Below are positions 14,808 to 23,066 of a stretch of 26,930 nt of DNA, one piece after another. The translations under genes and the position numbers were made by a program. The DNA is from an uncultured Eubacteriales bacterium. Its GTDB lineage: Bacteria > Bacillota > Clostridia > Oscillospirales > Butyricicoccaceae. The notes under the pieces were generated by a model. That model searched no databases. It was not told where the DNA came from and saw nothing but the letters and a program-made list of their open reading frames with translations. The stretch's first letter is position 1, and each line of letters starts with the position of its first letter. The stretch is from positions 1 through 26,930 of the forward strand of contig USML01000013.1 of NCBI GenBank assembly GCA_900555855.1, read 5' to 3'.

Positions 14808-17800
14808 ATGAAACAGAACTTCAAGCGCTTCCTTTCGTGGACTCTGGCCCTGCTGATGGCGCTGAGCCTTCTGCCCGCCGGGCTGCTGACCCTGCCGGCG
14901 TATGCGGAGGAGCTTGTGGATGAGCTTGTGCATGACGCACAGGCGGAAGAGTTCACCGTGCAGGCTACGAGGGTGTCGGTAACCTTTGCTGCAGCAGAGC
15001 ATGGAAAGTATATCGTAAATGATAGTGAAAAAGGCTTTCCGCAAACCCATTATCAGAATTCAACGGATTTCCATCTGGTCGCATATCCTGACGAAGGATA
15101 TCGATTTTTGGGCTGGTACGATGATCAGGGGAATCGTATCAATGATGAAAAGGACACCTATATTAGATTTACAAACGACTGCACCATCACGGCGCGGTTC
15201 GAAGCGATCCAGTTTGAAGAGCTTATCACCGAATGCCCGGATGAGGTGACGGTGAGCTTTACGAACAATACCACATACCCATGGTCTATGAGGGCGCTTT
15301 CGAATGGCATGGTCTATGCAAAATCTGGCGAGGCTCTGGATGATCGGGGCGGTTCACAGTTGACGCTGGAAATTACGGTGCCGGATAATGGCAGCAATTA
15401 CAGCCTGAGCATGGAGTATGCCGTCTCCAACGCTGGCGACGCCATATTCAAGGGATATGTGAACGGCGATTATACCAAACTTTTTCCGAATGCAACAGGA
15501 AACTATACAGAGGGTGAAACGGTAGAGACACTGGTGTTTCGGGAAGAGAGCACTGCGCTGACGGCTGGTAAGAACACGTTTCCCATGATATATAACAGCA
15601 ACTTTGTTCACAAAGGCCTTGATGCTGCCTTTTTGAAGAGTGTTAAGATCCAGAAGGAAGCCACGGGCGGCACAGTGACAGGCGACTTTAAGGACATTGT
15701 CACAGAGTGTCCGGCAGGTGTAACGGTGGATGTTGAGAATAACGGAGGTGACCAGAATACATTACTGCAAAACGAAGCAAAGACGAAATGGTTTTTGAAG
15801 GCAACAAAGGACACGGAGAGTCCGTTCAGTCCAGCGCTGGCAATAACCGTTACGATCGACAAGGCCATTGCACGGGGTGATTATGCGCTCGCTTTTGACT
15901 ATGCGGTCGAGACGAGTACAAGTGCGGAGAACAACTTTGGTGTCGCAAATAGTGATTTGACGATTGATAAGACGCTTTATGGCGCAAGCAAAAAAGTCAA
16001 TATTGAGACATCGCCGTTTCAAACAGCGGCCATTAATCTGAAGGAAAATGGCGAAACAATTTCTATTGCCTACAACGATTATGCGGATAAAGGGACAGAT
16101 TCCGGTTATTTGACCAATGTGCGGATCGTGAAACTGGAGAAGACGAGCTTTACTGTAACCCTGCCGGATGGCGTTACCGCCACTTACTCTGACAACGGCA
16201 AGGAGCCGGTGAGTTTGATTTCCGGCAAGCAGATAACGGTGGCACAAACCCATGAAGTAAAGATCACAGCGGAAATCGATGCGGAAGATCAGTGCATACA
16301 GGGCTTCTACCGCAGCGGCGACACTGTCCGTTTGAGCCATGAGAGCGAATATACCTTTGTGGCCGATGCGGATCCTGCCAAAAACAAATACGAAGTAAGA
16401 ATTATGGAGGCCGAAACCGAGTTTGCGGGCTATGAAAATCTGACGGTGAAAACCGAGGGGTCGTTGGGTTGGACAAAGCTGGCGGATGGCAGTCTCGCTT
16501 CCGGCAATCAGATGATTGCAGGCTCCAGCTCGCCGCTTTCTATCACGGCAACAAAAGATGGTACTCTGATTCTTGATTACAAAGTTTCTTCGGAAACGGC
16601 GAGCGGCAGATTCGATGAGGGTTGGGGAATGCTTACGGGTGATGGACTTCTCTACGCGAAAGGAACTGCTCCAGAGTTTGATGGCGCGTGGGGAGATGTT
16701 ACTGGCGCGTGGGATAATAGCGAAGAAATGGGCAACTTCTCCGGCATCATGGCGGAGTGGAAGACACTTGCCATCCCCGTGACTGTCGGAGAGACCGTCT
16801 ATTTTCTGTTTTGCAATGACACGCCGTGGAATGGCGGCGTAACTTTCGAGGGCGAAGACACCGCGTGGATCCGGGATATTTTCCTGTCCAGCGGTAAAAG
16901 CGTGACGGTAAGCGTCACAGCGGACAAGGAGGAATACGGCACCGTCAGCGGCGACAACTTGAATCAGCTTGTCCCCGAGGGCTCCAAGCAGACCTACACC
17001 GCCACGGCTAAAAACGGCGGCCAGTTCTACGGCTGGTTTGACGGCAGCGGCAAGCTGCTGTCGCTGGAGACCACCTATACCTGCGTGGCCAAGAGCGGGC
17101 TTGCTCTTGTGGCCAAGTTTGATAAGGCAGCCGGTGATTACGAGGCGTGGAACATGGACAAGGGTGAGCTGGGTGAGCTTGCGGCTGTGGTGCAGGCGGC
17201 ACGCTCCGGCGACACGGTGCTTTTGACCAGGGACACGACCCTTTCTACCGATTTGACCATCCCCGCGGGCGTGACGCTGGTGGTACCCTGCACGGAGGAT
17301 GACAGGGGGAATGACTCTGTCCGCGGAGAAGCAGCGGTGGGCGAGCCGCCCTGCGGCAGCGGCGTAGGCAAGAAATGGGGCAGGGAAGGTACATTGTACC
17401 GCACCCTCACCATTGAAAGCGGCAAGACGCTGACGGTCAATGGTACGCTGGTGGTCAATGCGGTGATCGGCCGTCAGGCCGCCGGTCACTATGATTATGA
17501 CATCAACGGCGGCTATGGCCGCGTGGTAAACAACGGCACCATCGACATCCGGAGCGGCGGCGCGGTGGACGCCTTCGGCCTGATCGAGGGCGAGAATGGC
17601 AATGTGATCGTCCGGAGCGGCGGTACCTTGACCGACCTGTATGTGGTCATCCACTGGCGGGGCGGTTCGCAAGCCTACGCGATGTTCACCAAGGTTTATC
17701 CTATGAATGAGTACAAGGCGGACAATATCTACTCCACCATTACCGTTCACAGCGGCGGCACCTACAGCGGCTTTGTGCGGATGTATGCCAGTAATATGTA

Positions 17801-20800
17801 TACCAGCACCCGCTTCCCGCAGGTGGATAACAGCAACGGCCTGATCCGCCTGAAGGACAATGCCACTCTGATCAAAAAGGTCGACGCCAATGGCAGAGAG
17901 CATTACACCATCAACGGCGGCGCGGATTTTTCCAGCTCCACGCTTCAGATCCTCCAGATGGTCAAGCTTTCTACAAAAGATTACATCTACCCCATCAATG
18001 GTACTTATGATTTTGTATTGAAAAACGGTGACTATACCTTTACGGAGAGTTTCAAGTTTCTGACGGGTATCACCATGACCACCGAAAAGGCTAACCTTAC
18101 TGTCAGCGAGGGTAAGAAGGTGGTATTCTATGACAAATTCGAGGATAAGGAAAACACAAGCACCACAAAGTATCCGGCTCGTCCGGCCGCCTATCTTGTA
18201 TTGTCCGATGACAGCACCCTGACTGTCAACGGCGCGTTTGCGGGCATCGTGAAAAGCGGGCTAAACAAGGGTAATATCCGCAAGGGGACGGACGCTTCGC
18301 TCACGGTGGCGACTACAGAAGCCAATGGATATTGCAAGATAAATGAAACGGATCGTGATCCACTTACTGTTGATTTGTCCTTCAATTTCGTGCCCTCCAC
18401 CTTCCCCGACTACACCGGCGAGTGGATCGACGGTGTATATACCTGGACAAAAGACAAGTATACCATCACCTTCGTCACCGACAGCGGCAGTGCGATCGAG
18501 CCCATCACTGCGCAGCCCGGAGATGCAATCACCCTTCCCACTCCCGTCAGACCCGGCTATACCTTTGCGGGGTGGTACAACGGCGAGGAGAAGTTTGAGG
18601 CCACCACCATGCCAGCGCAGAGCCTGACGCTGAAGGCCCACTGGACCATCAGCCAATACACCATCACCTTCGACACCGACGGCGGCAGCGTGATCGCGCC
18701 CATCACGCAGGATTATGGCACGGCGATCACCGCGCCCGAGGATCCGACCAAGGCGGGCTATCGTTTTGACGGCTGGGACCAGACGATCCCCGCCACCATG
18801 CCCGCGGAGAATGTGACCGTCAAGGCGACATGGACGGCAAACACCTATATGGTGAGTTTTGATGCCAACGGCGGCAGCTGTACGCCAGCAAGCAAGTCGG
18901 TGACCTATGCCAGCACTTACGGCGATTTGCCCACGCCAACCAGAGAGGGCTATACCTTCACGGGCTGGTATGACGGCGAAACCAAGGTGGAAGATACAAC
19001 CACCTATCAGACTGCCGGGGACAAGACTCTGACGGCCCGCTGGAGCGCGGACGCCTACACCGTTACTTATTATGTGGACAACAGCAAGGTAACGGAGCAA
19101 GGCTACACCTACGGCGCGAGCATTACGCCTTATGTTTTCCAAAAGTCCGGTTATACCGTGTCGGCGTGGAAGCAGAGCGATGGCAGTGCGCTTCCTGCGG
19201 CTATGCCCGCAAAGAATCTCTCGGTTTATGCCACCACTGCGATCATTACTTATACGATTTCCTACGAGCTGAATGGCGGCACCAACGCTGCGGGCAATCC
19301 GGCTTCCTACACTGTGGAGACTGACACCATTACGCTGGGTGATCCGTCCAAGACCGGCTACACCTTCAATGGCTGGAGCGGCACTGAGCTGAATGGCGAG
19401 AACAACATGACCGCTGTCATTGCCAAAGGCAGCACCGGCGATCGGAGCTATCAGGCCCACTGGACCGTCAATCAATACACCATCACCTTTGACACCGACG
19501 GCGGCAGCGTGATCGCGCCCATCGCGCAGGATTACGGCACGGCGATCACCGTGCCTGCGGATCCGATCAAGGCGGGCTATCGTTTTGACGGCTGGGACCA
19601 GACGATCCCCGCCACCATGCCCGCGGAGAATGTGACCGTCAAGGCCCGGTGGACCAGCTATCTGGACCTGATCAATGCCTTTGCGGATTTTGAGGGCAAA
19701 CATCTGGAGATTGCCCGCGGTTATTATTCGAAGCTCAGCGCTGCGCAGAAAAATGCGGGCAGCGAGAAGCTGACTGCGCTCATTGCTGCGATCCGGACGG
19801 ATGCGGTGACAAAGCTGAAGGCTGAGATCGCCGGCAAGGTCGGCGCGGCAAACGAACTGCTCATTCAGGACGGGGAAAGCATTGCAAAGGTTGCGATCAC
19901 CGGCGATCAGGTCGAGGTCCGGCTTATCGATGAGGATTATCCTGCGCGCAATCTGGTCAATGTGTCGTTCCTGACGACTTTGTTTGGCGATCATAAGACG
20001 ATGACGGTCAAGGTCGGCAGTCAGGAAGCGACCGGCATGAATCAAATGGCGATCATGGTTGCTGTTGCGTATGAGGCGGGCGTCACCAGCTCCAGCGCAG
20101 CCATCTCTGCGCTGGACGGCAAGCAAATGCCGGTGGTGCTGACCGATACCACAGATGGGGATATCCAATACAGCGTCACCTATCAGCTGTTCTTCTTCAA
20201 CAACACGCATACATTGACCTGGAACACCAACGGCGGCCAGAGCACTACCACCACCGGCACCTATGGCCAGCCGATCGAGGCTCCTCCCGTCTCCCGCATG
20301 GGCTACACCTTTGCGGGCTGGGTGCCGCAGATCCCCGCGGCCATGGGCAAGACTGCGCTGACCTTCACTGCCCAGTGGACGGCGAACACCTATACCATCA
20401 CCTTCGACGCCAACGGCGGCAGCTGTACGACAGCAAGCAAGTCGGTGACCTATGCCAGCACTTACGGCGATTTGCCCGTTCCCACCAGAGAAGGTTACGG
20501 CTTCGACGGCTGGTTTACCGCGCAGAATGACGGAACGAAGGTAACGGGCAATGATACCGTGACGATCACTGCCGGCCAGACGCTGTATGCCCATTGGAAG
20601 CCCGGCGCTTATACCATCACCTTTGACACGGATGGCGGCAGTGCGATCGATCCCATCACGCAGGACTACGGAACAAAGATCACTGCGCCCGCCGCTCCCA
20701 CCAAGACGGGTTATACCTTCAACGGCTGGAATCCGGCAATTCCCGAAACCATGCCTGCGAGAAATGTGACCGTTAAGGCGAAGTGGACGGCGAATCAGTA

Positions 20801-22982
20801 CACCATCACTTTCGAGACGGATGGCGGCAGCGCGTGCGCTGACATTACAGTCACCTTTGGGCAGACCTATGGGACGCTGCCCACGCCGGAGAAGGCGGGC
20901 TACACCTTTGCCGGCTGGTATGCCGGCGAGACACCGGTGACCGCCGAGACCATGGTGGAAATTACGGCAAATCAGACGCTGACGGCCCACTGGAATGCCA
21001 AGGGCAATACTCCCTATACGGTGGAGTATTACCAGCAAAACCTGGCGGATAATGATTACACCAAGGTGGAGGAAAAGAGCCTGTCCGGACAGACAGACAG
21101 CACCGTTGAGGCGGAGATTGTCAACTACACCGGTTTTACTGTCAACAACGAAAAGAGCACTACTTCCGGAATGGTTGCCGGCGACGGCGGGCTGGTGCTG
21201 AAGGTCTACTACGACCGCAATACCTATCAGATCACCTGGGTCGTTGATGGCCGCGAAACAAGTGCAACATACCGCTTCGGAGTAACGCCAACGGCTCCAG
21301 CGGCAGAAAAAGCCGCGGATAACAGCGGCTCCTACACCTTTACGGGATGGGACAAGACGCCTGCCCCTGTGACAGAGCATGCGCGCTACACCGCGCAGTT
21401 CCGCAAGAAGTATGACGCGGTGATCGGTGAGACCACCTATCGCACGGTGGCACTGGCCCTGGAAGCGGCGAAGACCGGCGAGACAGTCACCGTTCAGGAC
21501 GGCGCGGTCATCACAGAAAGCACGCAGGTGCCCGTCGGCGTTCTGCTGCTGGTGCCCTGTATGGCAGACGATACCGGCTACAGCCAGCGGGCAGGCAGCG
21601 AATACTACAATCCCAACGGTACGGCTGTCGAGCCGGCGCTCGGCGCCAACGGCACGCGCTATTGCACCCTGACCGTAGCCGAGGGCGCAGCGCTGACGGT
21701 CCGCGGCACGCTGCTGGTGAACGCAGTTACCGGCCGCCCCCAGGCAGGTCATTTGGATCAGGATATCAACGGCGGTTACGGCGAGCTGCAGCTCAACGGA
21801 ACGATCACCGTGAAGCAGGGCGGCATCTTTGATTCCTGCGGCTACACCAAGGGGAATGGCCGCATAACGGCCAACGCCGGCGGCACGGTGCGCGATCTCT
21901 ATGTCGTCCGCAGCTGGCGCGGCGGCAGCCATGCTGCAGTAATGTATGAGAACAAGATCTACCCCATGAACGAGTATGACATGCATAACATCACGGCGCC
22001 GATCCGCATTTATGCAGGCGCTGTTCTGGAGGGCACGGTCAAGATGTATGCCGGCGGCATGTTCAGCTACACCCGCTTCATGCAGATCGGGGAGAGCAAC
22101 GGCCTGATCCGTCTGGCGGAGGGCGCCTATGCAGACCGGACCTATGATGCGAAAACCGCGCGGGTGTGTTATACGCTTTCCGGCGGCGCAGCATTTTCCA
22201 GCAGCGAGATGCAGATCAGCGGCGTACAGGTGTCTACCGGGGATTATTATTTCCCGGTGGATGGCGATATCGATCTGGTGCTGGAAAAGGGCGCTTACAG
22301 CATCAACAATGATCTTAAGCTCCTGACGGGGAGCACGCTGACCGTGAACGGCGACGCCGCACTGACGGTGAAAGCGGGTGCGATCCTCATCGCCTATCAG
22401 CAGTTCCATGACCCGGAGAATACGGGCAATACCCAGTATCCGGAGCGGCCGGCGGCAAAGATCCTGCTGAAAAACGGCGCAGTCTGGACGGTGAACGGCG
22501 GTTTTGCCGGCAAGCTGACGCTGGACGAAACGGAGGGCAGCCGGGCGGTTGTTGCGCTGGCGGCAGAGGCAGCCACCAAGCTCAGTTCCCGGGAAGCCAA
22601 CGGCTATCAGAAACCTCGCAAAGAGCCTGTTTATCAGGAGATCAAGGAATGCGCTGTCATAGAGGAAAACACGGCGCTGACGGCTGGTATGCAGTATAGC
22701 TTCGTGCGCAGAAACGGAAAGGTCTGTGCGGAAAACAGATTTGAAGCAGTGGAAAGCAGCGGAGCCTTCCGACTGTTGGCAAGCGCTGCGGACGGAAGCC
22801 GGGTGATCGCTGCCGGCTACGATGCCCAGGGCAAAATGACCGGCGTTTCCGTCCTTGTCCTTTCGGCTCCTTCCATGAGCGGGACCGTGACCTTGCCCAA
22901 AGGAAGCTGGACGCAGCTGCGCTATTTCCTGCTTTCGCCGGAAAATGCGCCTGTCTGCGAAATGTGCTCCTGCACCAGATAA
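14808..22982 (+). CDS. Giant secreted repeat protein (InlB-type repeats, duplicated beta module)
   Basis: This 2724-residue protein has a signal peptide ending near residue 33 (TLPAYA). The order is: InlB-like repeat (about 56-135); two related beta domains opening FEELITECPDE (135-282) and FKDIVTECPAG (294-443); two further beta domains (447-697); an InlB-like repeat (698-775); module A (about 780-1178); six InlB/Flg_new-type repeats (1217-1617, GYTFAGWY-like motifs); a helical insert (1618-1800); four more repeats (1800-2065); a MucBP-like domain (2066-2135); another repeat (2136-2201); module B, a divergent copy of A (2202-2601); and a tail ending CEMCSC. No SLH, LPXTG or C-terminal membrane anchor was seen. 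The ATG at 14808 follows AAGGGGGAAA. The first 2 kb is lower in GC than the rest. I infer an adhesin or envelope protein. Confidence 0.88.
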   Translation: MKQNFKRFLSWTLALLMALSLLPAGLLTLPAYAEELVDELVHDAQAEEFTVQATRVSVTFAAAEHGKYIVNDSEKGFPQTHYQNSTDFHLVAYPDEGYRFLGWYDDQGNRINDEKDTYIRFTNDCTITARFEAIQFEELITECPDEVTVSFTNNTTYPWSMRALSNGMVYAKSGEALDDRGGSQLTLEITVPDNGSNYSLSMEYAVSNAGDAIFKGYVNGDYTKLFPNATGNYTEGETVETLVFREESTALTAGKNTFPMIYNSNFVHKGLDAAFLKSVKIQKEATGGTVTGDFKDIVTECPAGVTVDVENNGGDQNTLLQNEAKTKWFLKATKDTESPFSPALAITVTIDKAIARGDYALAFDYAVETSTSAENNFGVANSDLTIDKTLYGASKKVNIETSPFQTAAINLKENGETISIAYNDYADKGTDSGYLTNVRIVKLEKTSFTVTLPDGVTATYSDNGKEPVSLISGKQITVAQTHEVKITAEIDAEDQCIQGFYRSGDTVRLSHESEYTFVADADPAKNKYEVRIMEAETEFAGYENLTVKTEGSLGWTKLADGSLASGNQMIAGSSSPLSITATKDGTLILDYKVSSETASGRFDEGWGMLTGDGLLYAKGTAPEFDGAWGDVTGAWDNSEEMGNFSGIMAEWKTLAIPVTVGETVYFLFCNDTPWNGGVTFEGEDTAWIRDIFLSSGKSVTVSVTADKEEYGTVSGDNLNQLVPEGSKQTYTATAKNGGQFYGWFDGSGKLLSLETTYTCVAKSGLALVAKFDKAAGDYEAWNMDKGELGELAAVVQAARSGDTVLLTRDTTLSTDLTIPAGVTLVVPCTEDDRGNDSVRGEAAVGEPPCGSGVGKKWGREGTLYRTLTIESGKTLTVNGTLVVNAVIGRQAAGHYDYDINGGYGRVVNNGTIDIRSGGAVDAFGLIEGENGNVIVRSGGTLTDLYVVIHWRGGSQAYAMFTKVYPMNEYKADNIYSTITVHSGGTYSGFVRMYASNMYTSTRFPQVDNSNGLIRLKDNATLIKKVDANGREHYTINGGADFSSSTLQILQMVKLSTKDYIYPINGTYDFVLKNGDYTFTESFKFLTGITMTTEKANLTVSEGKKVVFYDKFEDKENTSTTKYPARPAAYLVLSDDSTLTVNGAFAGIVKSGLNKGNIRKGTDASLTVATTEANGYCKINETDRDPLTVDLSFNFVPSTFPDYTGEWIDGVYTWTKDKYTITFVTDSGSAIEPITAQPGDAITLPTPVRPGYTFAGWYNGEEKFEATTMPAQSLTLKAHWTISQYTITFDTDGGSVIAPITQDYGTAITAPEDPTKAGYRFDGWDQTIPATMPAENVTVKATWTANTYMVSFDANGGSCTPASKSVTYASTYGDLPTPTREGYTFTGWYDGETKVEDTTTYQTAGDKTLTARWSADAYTVTYYVDNSKVTEQGYTYGASITPYVFQKSGYTVSAWKQSDGSALPAAMPAKNLSVYATTAIITYTISYELNGGTNAAGNPASYTVETDTITLGDPSKTGYTFNGWSGTELNGENNMTAVIAKGSTGDRSYQAHWTVNQYTITFDTDGGSVIAPIAQDYGTAITVPADPIKAGYRFDGWDQTIPATMPAENVTVKARWTSYLDLINAFADFEGKHLEIARGYYSKLSAAQKNAGSEKLTALIAAIRTDAVTKLKAEIAGKVGAANELLIQDGESIAKVAITGDQVEVRLIDEDYPARNLVNVSFLTTLFGDHKTMTVKVGSQEATGMNQMAIMVAVAYEAGVTSSSAAISALDGKQMPVVLTDTTDGDIQYSVTYQLFFFNNTHTLTWNTNGGQSTTTTGTYGQPIEAPPVSRMGYTFAGWVPQIPAAMGKTALTFTAQWTANTYTITFDANGGSCTTASKSVTYASTYGDLPVPTREGYGFDGWFTAQNDGTKVTGNDTVTITAGQTLYAHWKPGAYTITFDTDGGSAIDPITQDYGTKITAPAAPTKTGYTFNGWNPAIPETMPARNVTVKAKWTANQYTITFETDGGSACADITVTFGQTYGTLPTPEKAGYTFAGWYAGETPVTAETMVEITANQTLTAHWNAKGNTPYTVEYYQQNLADNDYTKVEEKSLSGQTDSTVEAEIVNYTGFTVNNEKSTTSGMVAGDGGLVLKVYYDRNTYQITWVVDGRETSATYRFGVTPTAPAAEKAADNSGSYTFTGWDKTPAPVTEHARYTAQFRKKYDAVIGETTYRTVALALEAAKTGETVTVQDGAVITESTQVPVGVLLLVPCMADDTGYSQRAGSEYYNPNGTAVEPALGANGTRYCTLTVAEGAALTVRGTLLVNAVTGRPQAGHLDQDINGGYGELQLNGTITVKQGGIFDSCGYTKGNGRITANAGGTVRDLYVVRSWRGGSHAAVMYENKIYPMNEYDMHNITAPIRIYAGAVLEGTVKMYAGGMFSYTRFMQIGESNGLIRLAEGAYADRTYDAKTARVCYTLSGGAAFSSSEMQISGVQVSTGDYYFPVDGDIDLVLEKGAYSINNDLKLLTGSTLTVNGDAALTVKAGAILIAYQQFHDPENTGNTQYPERPAAKILLKNGAVWTVNGGFAGKLTLDETEGSRAVVALAAEAATKLSSREANGYQKPRKEPVYQEIKECAVIEENTALTAGMQYSFVRRNGKVCAENRFEAVESSGAFRLLASAADGSRVIAAGYDAQGKMTGVSVLVLSAPSMSGTVTLPKGSWTQLRYFLLSPENAPVCEMCSCTR
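17145..18340 (+). repeat. Module A of the giant protein (about 400 residues)
   Basis: This is the first copy of a large beta-rich module, probably a beta helix. Landmarks are AAVVQAARSGDTVLL, TLVVPC, DINGGYG, DLYVVIHWRGGS, YPMNEY and NSNGLIRL. It is matched in order by module B at 21412-22610, so an ancestral intragenic duplication is clear even though the copies have diverged. Confidence 0.8.
18635..18826 (+). repeat. Near-identical DNA repeat, copy 1
   Basis: These 192 bases match 19454-19645 with about ten differences by eye. The copies are offset by exactly 819 bases (273 codons), so recombination between them would keep the reading frame. Confidence 0.85.
18861..18932 (+). repeat. Near-identical DNA repeat (second family), copy 1
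   Basis: These 72 bases match 20406-20477 with two differences. The offset is 1545 bases (515 codons), again in frame. Confidence 0.8.
19454..19645 (+). repeat. Near-identical DNA repeat, copy 2
   Basis: Second copy of the 192-base repeat at 18635-18826. Much higher identity than between the other InlB-type units indicates recent duplication or gene conversion. Confidence 0.85.
20206..21000 (+). repeat. Four further InlB/Flg_new-type repeats
   Basis: Four more units continue the array after the helical insert, with core motifs GYTFAGWV, GYGFDGWF, GYTFNGWN and GYTFAGWY. A MucBP-like domain (YTVEYYQQNL to VLKVYYD) follows at about 21004-21210. Confidence 0.75.
20406..20477 (+). repeat. Near-identical DNA repeat (second family), copy 2
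   Basis: Second copy of the 72-base element at 18861-18932, within the unit that has the core GYGFDGWF. Confidence 0.8.
21412..22610 (+). repeat. Module B of the giant protein (divergent copy of module A)
   Basis: It repeats the landmarks of module A in the same order: ALALEAAKTGETVTV, LLLVPC, DINGGYG, DLYVVRSWRGGS, YPMNEY and ESNGLIRL, then a shared tail with WTVNGGFAGKL. The two modules bracket the InlB-type repeat block. Confidence 0.8.
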
Positions 22983-23003
22983 CGGAAAATCCCCCGCAAA
23001 ACA

Positions 23004-23035
23004 AAAAGGGCCCCCGGACTGCCGGGGGTCCTTTT
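23004..23035. terminator. Bidirectional terminator between giant-protein gene and met genes
   Basis: AAAAGGGCCCCCGG and CCGGGGGTCCTTTT pair (one G-T) around an ACTG loop. T runs on the plus strand and A runs on the other side serve both directions. It lies 21 bases after the plus-strand stop and about 30 bases before the minus-strand stop. Confidence 0.88.
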
Positions 23036-23066
23036 CTATGCAAAAATGATGGGAAAACAGGGCGGG

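Larger units (their letters stand above)
18457..19657 (+). repeat. Six tandem InlB/Flg_new-type repeats
   Basis: Six units of about 62-75 residues each show the pattern [ITV]-x-[FY]-x-x-[DN]-G-G, then GY-F-GW, ending [AK]-x-W. The fourth unit is degenerate. In other bacteria such beta-grasp repeats form stalks or adhesive surfaces of secreted proteins. Confidence 0.8.

Noticed and set aside
18457..21000. Repeat array considered as CRISPR
   Set aside because: The repeats are long, degenerate and in coding frame with InlB-type motifs. There are no short identical repeats with unique spacers and no cas genes.
18261..22409. Very long minus-strand open frame (about 1380 codons) opposite the giant protein gene
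   Set aside because: The plus-strand frame has a signal peptide, ribosome-binding site and recognisable repeats. The minus-strand translation is low-complexity, without domains, and mirrors the codon bias of the repeats.
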